54,470 nucleotides of DNA from Myxococcales bacterium. Lineage in GTDB: Bacteria > Myxococcota > Myxococcia > Myxococcales > UBA5297. Under the pieces are notes generated by a model that worked only from the letters and a program-made list of their open reading frames with translations, had not been told where the DNA came from and searched no databases. The DNA lies in NCBI GenBank assembly GCA_031262165.1, contig JAISIF010000157.1:1-54470 (forward strand), in the 5' to 3' direction. Shown here piece by piece: positions 46,413-54,470 of the stretch (position 1 is the stretch's first letter; every line of letters starts with the position of its first letter). Position numbers and translations under genes: made by a program.

Positions 46413-47456
46413 TCACGGCTGAAGCGGCGGCGTCTGTCCTCGCTTCTCGATGGTGTCGAGCTGGAGTTGGGCAATGCGGCGCACGTCCTCGGAGACGTGG
46501 CCCGTGCTCAGGGTGAAGAGATAGCCCTCGGCCGTGGGGCCTCCGATGAAGCCGATGATGGCGAGCAGCGCGGCCTTCTCCGGCAGGCTCTCGCGCTCGG
46601 CAATCGCGATGAGTGGCGGGATGGCGCGTTCGTCGCCGAGGCTGCCCAAGGCACCGGCAGCGCGCAGCACGAGCGTGGGCTCCTCGCTCTCGTTGGACAG
46701 GCGCGCGATGAGCGGTTCGACGGCCTCACGTGCTCGCCGTTCGCCCAGCGCCCGAATGGCAAAGTCGCGACGGCGCACATCGCTCGAGTCGAGATCGGCG
46801 ATGAGCGCGGCGGTCGTCTTGTCGAGCGATTCGAGCTGGAGCGCCTGGTCGCCGATGGCCTCGCGAAGCGCGCGATCGAGCGCCTTGGCAAAGGCCTCGC
46901 GCCGTGCCGCATCTTTCACGGAGGCGCCCTCGATCTCATCCTCGTCCTCATCGCCGCCCTCGGTAGCGCCAGGGCTGAACACGACCTGTGCAAACCCATC
47001 GGCCGAGAGGCGGGGCAGGCCCTCGGCGCGCCACAGCTCGACGATCACGCCCACCTCTGCCTGGAGCGCGTTGCTCACGATCTTCGATGGGCCCTCGCGC
47101 GCCAGGACGATCTCCATGCGGCAGTGAAAGGCGCGGCTCTGCGTCCGCGGCTTGTGGCCAGCGTCGAGGAGGTGGAAGCGCGGCACGGCGCTCAGCGCGC
47201 GAGCGAGCGCGGCGTGGAGCTCGGCCTCGGTCAAGTCGAACTCCCGCATCCCTGGCTCAGGCGTGCCCGCAGCGACGCGAAACGAGGCGATGTCCCAGGG
47301 ATCGGGCGCGCGCTCGCGGCAGCCACCACAGCCCAGGGCCATCGTCAGCGGCAACGCCAGGGAGAGGGAGAGGAGGAGGCGCCACGGCGCGCTCAACCAC
47401 ATGAAGCCCCACGAAGAATTCAGCGCTCTCTCGTTCAAGACATCCATCCACGGCAT
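46413..47456 (-). CDS. HEAT-repeat lipoprotein
   Basis: About 347 aa. The signal ends TMALGC (lipobox). A beta-rich part (FHCRMEIVLAREGPSKIVSN) and an acidic stretch (GGDEDEDEIEG) are followed by HEAT-like helical repeats (DVRRRDFAIRALGERRAREA, VLRAAGALGSLGDERAIPPL). The start is uncertain: TTG 47474 overlaps the ArsA-like stop, ATG 47456 or 47447 are alternatives, and none has a good ribosome-binding site. Probably a periplasmic scaffold; partners unknown. Confidence 0.7.
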   Translation of the reverse strand: MPWMDVLNERALNSSWGFMWLSAPWRLLLSLSLALPLTMALGCGGCRERAPDPWDIASFRVAAGTPEPGMREFDLTEAELHAALARALSAVPRFHLLDAGHKPRTQSRAFHCRMEIVLAREGPSKIVSNALQAEVGVIVELWRAEGLPRLSADGFAQVVFSPGATEGGDEDEDEIEGASVKDAARREAFAKALDRALREAIGDQALQLESLDKTTAALIADLDSSDVRRRDFAIRALGERRAREAVEPLIARLSNESEEPTLVLRAAGALGSLGDERAIPPLIAIAERESLPEKAALLAIIGFIGGPTAEGYLFTLSTGHVSEDVRRIAQLQLDTIEKRGQTPPLQP

Positions 47457-47470
47457 TGGAATCGACTGAC

Positions 47471-48427
47471 TCAATTGGTTTTCGATGGCGGCACGGCGCG
47501 GTCATCGTCTGACTTGGCCACGTCCTTCGACAGCGCCGCACTCAGCGCGGGATCTTCGAGCAGCTTCTCTGGGAACACGCGGATCGGCAGAGAGGTCTGA
47601 GCGCGCAGCGCGCCGAGGGCATCCTGGGCGCGGGCGAGGCGCTGGAGTGTCTGCGCTCCCCAGAAAGGCGGCGCTTGGGTCGCGGCGAGCGCCAGTGCGG
47701 CGCGCTCTGCCTCGGGTCGCCCCTCGAATGGATTGAGCGGCATCCGGTTGACCCAAACCTCCACGACCGGCGTCTTGTTCTGCCGAAAGCCCTCGATCAG
47801 CTCGATCGACTCGGTGATGGGCAGCGCCTCGGGCAGCGTCACCACGATGCTGGCCGTCTGCGCTGGGTCGCGCAGAATCGCGAGGCCCTCGCGCGTCACC
47901 GTGCCGATCGGACCGCCGGGGATGAGGCGCAGGACGATGTCGGGAAGCTGCGCGATGGCCAGGGCGTGGCCCGTGGCCGGCGTATCGACGATGACGCGCT
48001 CGAAGCGCGGGTGGCCATCGGGGCGCCGCTCCCGCATGAGCTGGAAGAGCTGGTAGAGCACGCCCAGCTCGTTGAAGGCGGGCGCTGCCGAGAGGAAGCG
48101 GCGGATCGCGGCCAGGCGCAGGGCCGCATCGACGAGCAGCTTCACGCGCAGGGTGTCGCGCAAGAAGGCCTGCTGGCCAGCGTAGGGCATGAGGCGGACG
48201 GCTTCGAGGTTGGGCAGGACAGGCCGCACGCCGCTGTCGCGCGGGCGCTTGCCACCCAGTGCCCGGATCAAGGGCGAGGGCTCGTCCGCGTCGCTGCCGA
48301 CCTCGGCCACGAGCACGCGGTGACCTTGCTCGGCCAGGGCGCGCGCCAGCGCCGCGCTCAGGCTGGTCTTCCCCACGCCGCCCTTGCCCGTCACCATCAG
48401 CGCTCGCTGCGACCAGCTCTGCATCAT
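47471..48427 (-). CDS. ArsA/GET3-like ATPase
   Basis: 318 aa from ATG 48427. Deviant Walker A KGGVGKTSLSAALARAL, a switch I-like EVGSDADEP and the ArsA-type switch II VDTPATGHAL are visible, with VWVNRMP near the adenine pocket. No arsenite Cys triad or other arsenic genes are visible, so an arsenite pump is unlikely. In delta-proteobacteria such ATPases often occur next to envelope genes with unknown roles. Coupled to the following HEAT lipoprotein. Confidence 0.85.
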   Translation of the reverse strand: MMQSWSQRALMVTGKGGVGKTSLSAALARALAEQGHRVLVAEVGSDADEPSPLIRALGGKRPRDSGVRPVLPNLEAVRLMPYAGQQAFLRDTLRVKLLVDAALRLAAIRRFLSAAPAFNELGVLYQLFQLMRERRPDGHPRFERVIVDTPATGHALAIAQLPDIVLRLIPGGPIGTVTREGLAILRDPAQTASIVVTLPEALPITESIELIEGFRQNKTPVVEVWVNRMPLNPFEGRPEAERAALALAATQAPPFWGAQTLQRLARAQDALGALRAQTSLPIRVFPEKLLEDPALSAALSKDVAKSDDDRAVPPSKTN

Positions 48428-48598
48428 CGGCTCACTTCCGCACCCTCTGGACAATCGTTCTGATTTTCGGATGCCGCGAGATGGGTGGCGTTGAGGCACG
48501 GCGTGCCGTGCCCTGTCGACTGTCGAGCGACTCGAGCGCGATGGGAACGGCACGCCGTTCCCCTACAAAAAGCGCATCCAGCCTGACGAAGACGCACT

Positions 48599-48997
48599 TC
48601 AGATCGGCGTCTTCAGGAGTTGGTCGAGCGTCTTCTGATCGGCGGATGGGAAGTCGTAGTCGTCCAGTGCCTCCTCGACGACCCAGCGGTGATCGTGGAT
48701 GCGCAGGTGGGCGATCCGCGCCGACGCGCTCAGCTCGCAGCGATAGACTCGGAAGTCGATGTCGTAGTCGGGATAGGCGTGGTGGACGTGCAAGACCTGC
48801 TCGTGGACCACGGCCTCGATGCCCATCAGCTCCTTCAGCTCGCGCCGCAACGCCGCCTCATCGCTCTCACCCGCCTCGACCTTGCCTCCCGGGAATTCCC
48901 AGAGCAGCGGGAGGACGGCCTTCGCTGGCCGCTGGGTGATCAGATAGCGGCCATCCCGAGTGATGAGCGCGCCGACGACGGTTTTGATGCAGCGCAT
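48599..48997 (-). CDS. Nudix hydrolase (MutT-like) lacking one metal-site glutamate
   Basis: 132 aa from ATG 48997, with AGGAGG five bases upstream. It resembles MutT: VVGALITRDGRYLITQRPAK, WEFPGGKVEAGE and a C-terminal WVVEEALDDYDFPSADQKTL. The Nudix box runs from G38 to I60, but the REUxEE core reads R52-E53-L54-K55-E56-L57, so Leu replaces the last Glu. That residue normally helps bind magnesium. It may be slow, altered in substrate or non-catalytic. MutT would clean 8-oxo-dGTP; the exact substrate is unknown. Confidence 0.85.
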   Translation of the reverse strand: MRCIKTVVGALITRDGRYLITQRPAKAVLPLLWEFPGGKVEAGESDEAALRRELKELMGIEAVVHEQVLHVHHAYPDYDIDFRVYRCELSASARIAHLRIHDHRWVVEEALDDYDFPSADQKTLDQLLKTPI

Positions 48998-49260
48998 GGG
49001 ACCTCCTGTCCTGAGGTTCGGGCAGGTTGGTGGCTGAGAGTCGCTCGACGATCCGAACGAGGAGGCCATCAGGGCCATCGAGTGTCGTTTTTGAGGAGGA
49101 GAGAAGAGTCTCGGAGGAGGGGAGAAGTGTCTCGTCGTCGGCCCTTCCTCCCCGATCCAGAGTTCTCCCGACTCCTACCGCGGCTTCCCTTTGTCGGCTG
49201 CGCCACGGGGCGCGGCATTTTGTGATTGTGGCCGCCAAGTCGTCAGGAGTCATCGCCGTC

Positions 49261-49293
49261 AAAAAAACGGGGCGACCCATTCTGGCCGCCCCG
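49261..49293 (-). terminator. Intrinsic terminator after the ompA-like gene
   Basis: CGGGGCG/CGCCCCG stem with a 12-base loop, then seven T on the minus strand. It lies about 95 bases after the OmpA-like stop. Confidence 0.85.
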
Positions 49294-49386
49294 CCTTTGA
49301 TTCGATGGTCGTTGGGATGGTCGTTGGATCGATGTGAGGCCTGCCGTCGACCCGACCGGTCCGGCTCACCGCACCTCACCGCAGAC

Positions 49387-50601
<1,215 letters not shown>

Positions 50602-50662
50602 CGCAGTTCTTCCTTTGGAGCGTTGGAGCACCGGCCAGCGGGGCACGGTGCGCACAAGTGCA

Positions 50663-51073
50663 TCAGCGCAGGCTCGGCTCGTCGCCCATGACGCCCACCT
50701 CTTCGACGGTCGAGCGGGGCGCGGCAGTGCCGGGCAGGGGCTGGGCCCCTTCGGCCCTGGCCTCCATCGCCTTTGTCCGGGCGCTTCGGGCGAACTTCAG
50801 CGCCTTCTCGCCAAAGTCGGTCGAAACGGCGAAGTCGGCATAGCCGTGCTCCTCGCGCGTCTTCTCCAGGTAGGCGACAGCAGCCGTGTATTCGTAGGGG
50901 GCGAGCGTCTGGGCGTCGGCGGACCGCGCGGCCTGGAGCTCAGCCTTCGTCTGCTGGATGTAGGAGATAGTCAGGATGGGACCACACCCCGTCAGCTGAA
51001 GCGCTGTCCCCAGAAGGGCAGCACACAACGCACGCCTGGTGAATGCTCGGGAGGGACATTTCAGGAGGTTCAT
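50663..51073 (-). CDS. DUF4398-type lipoprotein
   Basis: 136 aa from ATG 51073, with AGGA eight bases upstream. The signal ends TALQLTGC. The rest is helical (TKAELQAARSADAQTLAPYE, YTAAVAYLEKTREEHGYADF), matching DUF4398. It is followed after about 60 bases by the OmpA gene, which carries a similar N-terminal helical module. The two likely form one operon and may interact. Confidence 0.85.
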   Translation of the reverse strand: MNLLKCPSRAFTRRALCAALLGTALQLTGCGPILTISYIQQTKAELQAARSADAQTLAPYEYTAAVAYLEKTREEHGYADFAVSTDFGEKALKFARSARTKAMEARAEGAQPLPGTAAPRSTVEEVGVMGDEPSLR

Positions 51074-51765
51074 GACGTTTTCCTCGCGCTCCGACAATTT
51101 GACGATCAGACGAAGCCCGGCTCTTCGGATGGCACAAAAAAGGGGCGTCCTCTATTCGGCCTTACCAGGAGCGTCAACCTGGTCTTTGGGCACCGCGTGG
51201 TGTTCGACCAGCGCAAGAGAAGTTCTCTGATCGAGGAAGCCTCGATGGCCTACCGCGCCATTGCATTGGCAAGGTCCTGGAGGATGAAGAAGACCTCGTC
51301 CGGCCTTTGTTTCGATTGGAGCCCATCGCGGTGGTGAAGGGCTGATGGCGTCAGCTTGAAAAAGGGCGCGACGGCGATGCGACAGGTCGCTGTGCGCCCT
51401 TTGAGATGACGGCCTCACCGAGATTCGAGCGCTTGCTTTAGGCGCGCATCAGAAGGCGAGAGCCAGGACTTCAACCGCGCCAAGATTTCCAAGAGTTTCT
51501 TATTGACAGAGAGAGCCAGCTCTCCCAGAGGCCCCCCCCGCTGTTCATTCGTTTGGGGGGGGGGGGGAAAGATGTCGACTTTCGTCAAAAGATGCTCATC
51601 CGCAATAGAGGCCTAAGGCGTCTTTGTGCGTGCAAGGCGGGGTGTTACCGAAAGGCAAGACATTCTTGTGCATTATTTTAAAATCCGCTGCAATCTATTC
51701 GCTGAATGCAATAGGGCAATAATGCCCCAAATACTGAGATAACCCTATCTCGGAAGGATTCTCCC
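51074..51765. other. Intergenic region with a poly-G tract
   Basis: About 690 bases with no convincing gene. A terminator-like hairpin lies at 51359-51402. Around 51530-51575, CCCCCCC is followed by TGTTCATTCGTTT and a run of 14 G. The composition shifts from GC-rich to AT-rich near 51600. GAGATA-ACCC-TATCTC (51736-51751) lies just before the ribosome-binding site of the next gene. Confidence 0.55.
51359..51402 (-). terminator. Orphan terminator-like hairpin
   Basis: GGGCGC/GCGCCC with an inner pairing region is followed on the minus strand by TTTTT. No minus-strand gene lies upstream for it to end, so it may be left from a lost gene. Confidence 0.55.
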
Positions 51766-52023
51766 ATGAAAAAAGTCTTTTGGCTATTGAGCATCGCCAC
51801 CATTCTCTCTTTCTCGGCATGCGATACCAAATATACCTGCGAAGATTTCTGCGATGAGTGCGGTTGCCTCGAGGGCGAGTGTAGCACCTGCACAAGCAGA
51901 TTGGATGACTTTGCAGATTGCATGAATCGTAATGCCGAAAATGTGTGCGACGGAAACTCGGATGGAGCAGGTCAATGTGCTGATGAAGCTTTAATGGTTT
52001 TAGAATGCATAGGGTATTACTGA
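51766..52023 (+). CDS. Small Cys-rich lipoprotein (85 aa)
   Basis: GGAAGGA precedes the ATG. The signal MKKVFWLLSIATILSFSAC ends in a lipobox with Cys19. The mature part has about ten more Cys (CEDFCDECGCLEGECSTC, then DDFADCMNRNAENVC), enough for several disulfides. I do not recognise the family. Lower GC than the genes to its left suggests it belongs to an acquired AT-rich segment. Its stop is directly followed by repeat R5 copy B. Confidence 0.65.
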   Translation: MKKVFWLLSIATILSFSACDTKYTCEDFCDECGCLEGECSTCTSRLDDFADCMNRNAENVCDGNSDGAGQCADEALMVLECIGYY

Positions 52024-52156
52024 AAGAGAACTTGCCTTTTCGCGCATGATTTAAGTCGGAATTAGAAGTCAGGCAGAGAATATTTGAAAAACGCCGCGAA
52101 AAGGCCTCTTTGAGAGGCCAGCGGCAAAAAGTCCCCGGCTTTGCCAGGGGATCATT
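52024..52156 (+). repeat. Dispersed repeat R5, copy B
   Basis: AGAACTTGCCTTTTCGCGCA through AGTCGGAATTAGAAGTCAGG to AAACGCCGCGAAAAGG. The part from CCTTTTCGCG (52035) to CGCGAAAAGG (52104) has perfect 10-bp inverted ends and an uninterrupted TTTAAG centre. A CCCCGGCTTTGCCAGGGG hairpin follows. Confidence 0.85.
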
Positions 52157-52294
52157 ACTTTGTCCGATGCAAGCATGACCCCAAATGGCCTATCTTCATC
52201 AAATTGGCCCAGCTATTTCTTATCGAAAACCAACGACTGTAATAATAATAACGACTGATTTTCGCAGAGACAAGTCGTTTCGGGGGTATAGAAC

Positions 52295-53311
52295 ATGAAC
52301 TTTCAGGAAGTAGCGGAACTGATAAAAAAAAGCAAACTGAGGAGAAGAGCGGGTAAGCTCGTGGAGGCCGAAAGAGATCTCAATGTCGCCCTAGAATTAT
52401 TAGAAAAAACATCTAACGAAGAAACAGACGACTGTAAGATTTATAAAGCGAAGGGCCTGATAGCCCAGGGCGATTTGAAGAGAAGACTGGGCGAGTTCGA
52501 GGAAGCCGAAAGAGATCTCAATGTCGCCCTAGAATTATTAAAAAAAACACCTAACGAAGAAGCCGACGACTGTAAGATTTATAAAGCGAAGGGCCTGATA
52601 GCCCGGGGCGATTTGAAGAGAAGACTGGGCGAGTTCAAGGAAGCCGAAAAAGATCTCAAAGGCGCTCTAAAATTATTAGAAAAAATATCTAACGAAGAAA
52701 CAAACGACTGTAAGATTTATGAAGCGGATGCCTTGAGACTCAAGGGCGATTTGAAGCTGATTTCCTTGGGGAGATTAACGGAACGACAGAATGAAGTTAA
52801 AACTGCTTTAAATTATTATGAAGAAGCCCGTGATTTGTGCCAGAAAGACAATCCTAATAATGAACTCCAGAAGCTAAAGACTAATTCTGAAAAAGAGATT
52901 AAAGAAATTGAGAAAGCTGATGAAATATATAAAAGGGACACAAACGATGCACTCATCAAAGCTCAGAAAGGATACGCTGATGACGCAGGACGCTACTCAA
53001 AGGGATGTGCTATTCTTTCCATAGCATGTATGATTTTTGCTATAATTTTTTTATTTTTATTCCTTTTTTGTCCAGATGTGTTCAATATATGTATGTGTGT
53101 TTCTGAACCCAAGCAATCCTGTCAACCATCGGAAACCTTTATTCTTAAGTTTTCTCTTGGTATTCTCTTTTTTATTCCGGCATTCTACTCTTCTAAATTA
53201 TCTAAAAGATGCCATGACCAGGAGAAACAATACAGGGAGCTGGAAATTAAAATGAGATGTGTCGGGCCATCTTTCAAGGAAATCCAGAGTAGCGATAAAG
53301 AAGGAGCATAG
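52295..53311 (+). CDS. Helical (TPR-like) repeat protein with two C-terminal membrane helices
   Basis: 338 aa. Three 46-residue repeats from about residue 25 (EAERDLNVALELLEKTSNEE, CKIYKAKGLIAQGDLKRRLG) resemble TPR/SLATT-like helical hairpins. A charged coiled stretch is followed by two membrane helices (AILSIACMIFAIIFLFLFLF and FILKFSLGILFFIPAFYSS). There is no signal peptide, so the repeats are probably cytosolic. The function is unknown. Its AT-rich composition and flanking direct copies of repeat R5 (B and C) suggest a recently acquired or mobile gene. The ribosome-binding site is weak. Confidence 0.7.
   Translation: MNFQEVAELIKKSKLRRRAGKLVEAERDLNVALELLEKTSNEETDDCKIYKAKGLIAQGDLKRRLGEFEEAERDLNVALELLKKTPNEEADDCKIYKAKGLIARGDLKRRLGEFKEAEKDLKGALKLLEKISNEETNDCKIYEADALRLKGDLKLISLGRLTERQNEVKTALNYYEEARDLCQKDNPNNELQKLKTNSEKEIKEIEKADEIYKRDTNDALIKAQKGYADDAGRYSKGCAILSIACMIFAIIFLFLFLFCPDVFNICMCVSEPKQSCQPSETFILKFSLGILFFIPAFYSSKLSKRCHDQEKQYRELEIKMRCVGPSFKEIQSSDKEGA
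52367..52780 (+). repeat. Three tandem 138-bp repeats within the helical-repeat gene
   Basis: Units begin at 52367, 52505 and 52643 (GCCGAAAGAGATCTCAATGT and variants). The first two are almost identical in DNA and the third is more diverged, so at least one duplication is recent. Confidence 0.9.
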
Positions 53312-53372
53312 TTGGATTTCCTCAAAAGCCTTTTTATCACCAAGTCGCGAAAAAGACGACCCAAAGGTTTAA

Positions 53373-53515
53373 CCTTTATGGTAATTGGCTTTACTCATAT
53401 TTCTGTAAGGGTGAGCACATAAAAACTATAATTTTAAGAGAACTTGCCTTTTCGCGCATGATTTAAGTCGGAATTAGAAGTCAGGCAGAGAATATTGAAA
53501 AACGCTGCGAAAAGG
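53373..53515 (+). repeat. Dispersed repeat R5, copy C
   Basis: Runs from AAGGTTTAACCTTTATGGTA through CATATTTCTGTAAGGGTGAG to AACGCTGCGAAAAGG. It carries the uninterrupted CATGATTTAAGTCGG site. It is in the same orientation as copy B and reversed relative to copy A. Confidence 0.85.
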
Positions 53516-53606
53516 CTCTTTAGGGCCAATGACGAGGTGTCGTAGCGCCGACCTGAGGCCCGCTGTCATTTTACAATCTGAATGAATGTCGGACGTTTTC
53601 CTGGAA

Positions 53607-53624
53607 GGCGTTGCGCGCAACGCC
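53607..53624. promoter_or_regulatory. 18-bp perfect palindrome before the DUF6273 gene
   Basis: GGCGTTGCGCGCAACGCC lies 46 bases upstream of the ATG at 53671. It could be an operator or an RNA hairpin in the leader; nothing else identifies it. Confidence 0.4.
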
Positions 53625-53670
53625 ATAACAAGCAGTCTCCCCCACCAAGCTGCAAACAAGGAGAAGTCAA

Positions 53671-54393
53671 ATGAAACGACGAAGCATCCTCTCCCAATGC
53701 AGTAAACTACTCGTTTATTGCATCGCCGGATTGATTTGTTTTGGATTGTCGGCGTGCGGGGACGAGTGTTCGGGGACAGGATGTGAAGACAATCTATCAT
53801 TAACATCCGATCAGACCTGCAGTGCATCGACAGCGACAAAAGGGGCGACGTGCGTATTTGGCCCTTACGAGTGGCTCGTTCTCGATAAGCAAAATAATAA
53901 AGCGTTGCTGTTGGCTAAAGATGTCCTCGTTGAAAAGCCATACAATACAACGGATCTCCCCGTCACATGGGCGAGCTGCATACTTCGGTCGTGGCTGAAC
54001 AATGAATTTCTCAATGAATTTACTTCGCAGGAGCAGGCAAAAATAGATCTTACCACAAATGTTAATGAGAATAATCAATGGTATGGAACGGCGGGAGGTG
54101 ATACGACGCAAGATCGGATATTTCTGCTCTCGCTATCGGAGATGGTGAAATATTTTGGCGACAGTGGCCAATTGGCGAGCGGGCCGGGAACCATTCCTTG
54201 GATAGATGATACATATAATTCGGAACGAATAGCCAAATATAATGGCAGCGCAACCTTATGGTGGCTTCGGTCGCCCGGCTTCATTAATTATAGCGCCGCC
54301 TTCGTCAGCGCCGACGGCATTGTCTATGTCTCTGGCAGCAATATTTTCGACGACTACCGTGGCGTCCGTCCCGCTTTGTGGCTAAATCTATAA
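53671..54393 (+). CDS. DUF6273-containing lipoprotein
   Basis: 240 aa, with AAGGAG eight bases before the ATG. The signal ends FGLSAC (Cys29). The mature part has EWLVLDKQNNKALLLAKDVL near the start and, at the C-terminus, ATLWWLRSPG...AAFVSADGIVYVSG...GVRPALWLNL, the hallmark of DUF6273, a beta-rich domain seen in many secreted and surface proteins. The function is unknown. Low GC and repeats nearby suggest an acquired accessory gene. Confidence 0.82.
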   Translation: MKRRSILSQCSKLLVYCIAGLICFGLSACGDECSGTGCEDNLSLTSDQTCSASTATKGATCVFGPYEWLVLDKQNNKALLLAKDVLVEKPYNTTDLPVTWASCILRSWLNNEFLNEFTSQEQAKIDLTTNVNENNQWYGTAGGDTTQDRIFLLSLSEMVKYFGDSGQLASGPGTIPWIDDTYNSERIAKYNGSATLWWLRSPGFINYSAAFVSADGIVYVSGSNIFDDYRGVRPALWLNL

Positions 54394-54395
54394 TC

Positions 54396-54443
54396 ACAGC
54401 ATTCTCAAAAAATAATTGACGCTATTCATCGAAGGTTTTGTAG
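54396..54443 (+). repeat. Dispersed repeat, second copy (inverted relative to 31023-31070)
   Basis: ACAGCATTCTCAAAAAATAA followed by TTGACGCTATTCATCGAAGG and TTTTGTAGG is the reverse complement of 31023-31070 with few changes. Beyond it lies GGGGCGGCCCCCTGTGGCCG, a GC-rich hairpin that continues past the window edge. Confidence 0.7.
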
Positions 54444-54470
54444 GGGCGGCCCCCTGTGGCCGCCCGGAGA

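Larger units (their letters stand above)
53312..53670. other. Intergenic region between helical-repeat gene and DUF6273 lipoprotein
   Basis: 359 bases holding repeat R5 copy C and an 18-bp palindrome, both listed separately. No further gene seen. Confidence 0.55.

Noticed and set aside
47471-48427. ArsA-like gene as an arsenite efflux ATPase
   Set aside because: Single ATPase domain, no visible Cys metal site and no ars neighbours.
53590-53660. Integron attC-like site near GGCGTTGCGCGCAACGCC followed by ATAACAAGC
   Set aside because: No GTTRRRY core in the right place, no R'/L' pairing, and no integrase or cassette array. It is simply a palindrome.

Overview
The window reads as a chromosomal segment of a Gram-negative bacterium with dense GC-rich genes and AT-rich repeat-filled gaps. 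Several features point to a deltaproteobacterial lineage such as Myxococcota or Bradymonadota: Ser/Thr protein kinases with PEGA-type tails, many lipoproteins, a TSP3/OmpA protein paired with a DUF4398 lipoprotein, a RodZ-like HTH protein, an ArsA-type ATPase and an lptC-lptA-lptB-rpoN-hpf locus. This placement is inferred from gene content only; there is no rRNA here.

Layout. Bases 1-1.67 kb hold the end of an unknown gene and a DUF927-type ATPase gene that runs antisense into the 3' end of ribD, probably the truncated edge of a mobile element. From 1.67 to 12.8 kb everything is on the minus strand: ribD-nrdR, a kinase plus lipoprotein pair, recO-kinase-U32 peptidase, a RodZ-like protein and a secreted protein. 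Next, on the plus strand, come an EF-G-like GTPase behind a hairpin-rich leader, and lpdA. From 17.3 to 25 kb on the minus strand lies the most unusual locus: two adjacent exported paralogues that share an N-terminal module but have different tails. One ends in a DUF4384-like domain. The other ends in 31 ankyrin repeats plus a seven-repeat RCC1 propeller, and is now split into two ORFs by an apparent one-base deletion inside a tandemly amplified block.

The middle of the window holds an exported trypsin-like protease, gdhA, a decayed IS200 transposase and a PP2C phosphatase. These are followed by envelope biogenesis genes: rfaE1-rfaE2-GT2-GT4 for heptose/LPS core, PhoH, an RlmI-like methyltransferase, then LptC-LptA-LptB, RpoN and HPF. 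Two tRNA genes (Glu-CTC, Gln-CTG) follow on the minus strand. Minus-strand genes to 51 kb encode envelope proteins (helical lipoprotein, FadL/OmpP1-like porin, HEAT lipoprotein, OmpA, DUF4398), an ArsA-like ATPase and a Nudix protein with an altered Nudix box. The last 3 kb are AT-rich: a Cys-rich lipoprotein, a helical-repeat membrane protein flanked by direct repeats, and a DUF6273 lipoprotein.

The gaps contain several families of non-autonomous repeats. The best is a 135-165 bp MITE-like element in five copies. One copy sits inside another repeat whose two uninterrupted copies elsewhere in the window provide an empty site, showing duplication of TTA on insertion. I see no CRISPR array, rRNA, integron or complete transposase. 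All function calls rest on motif recognition by eye, without database searches.
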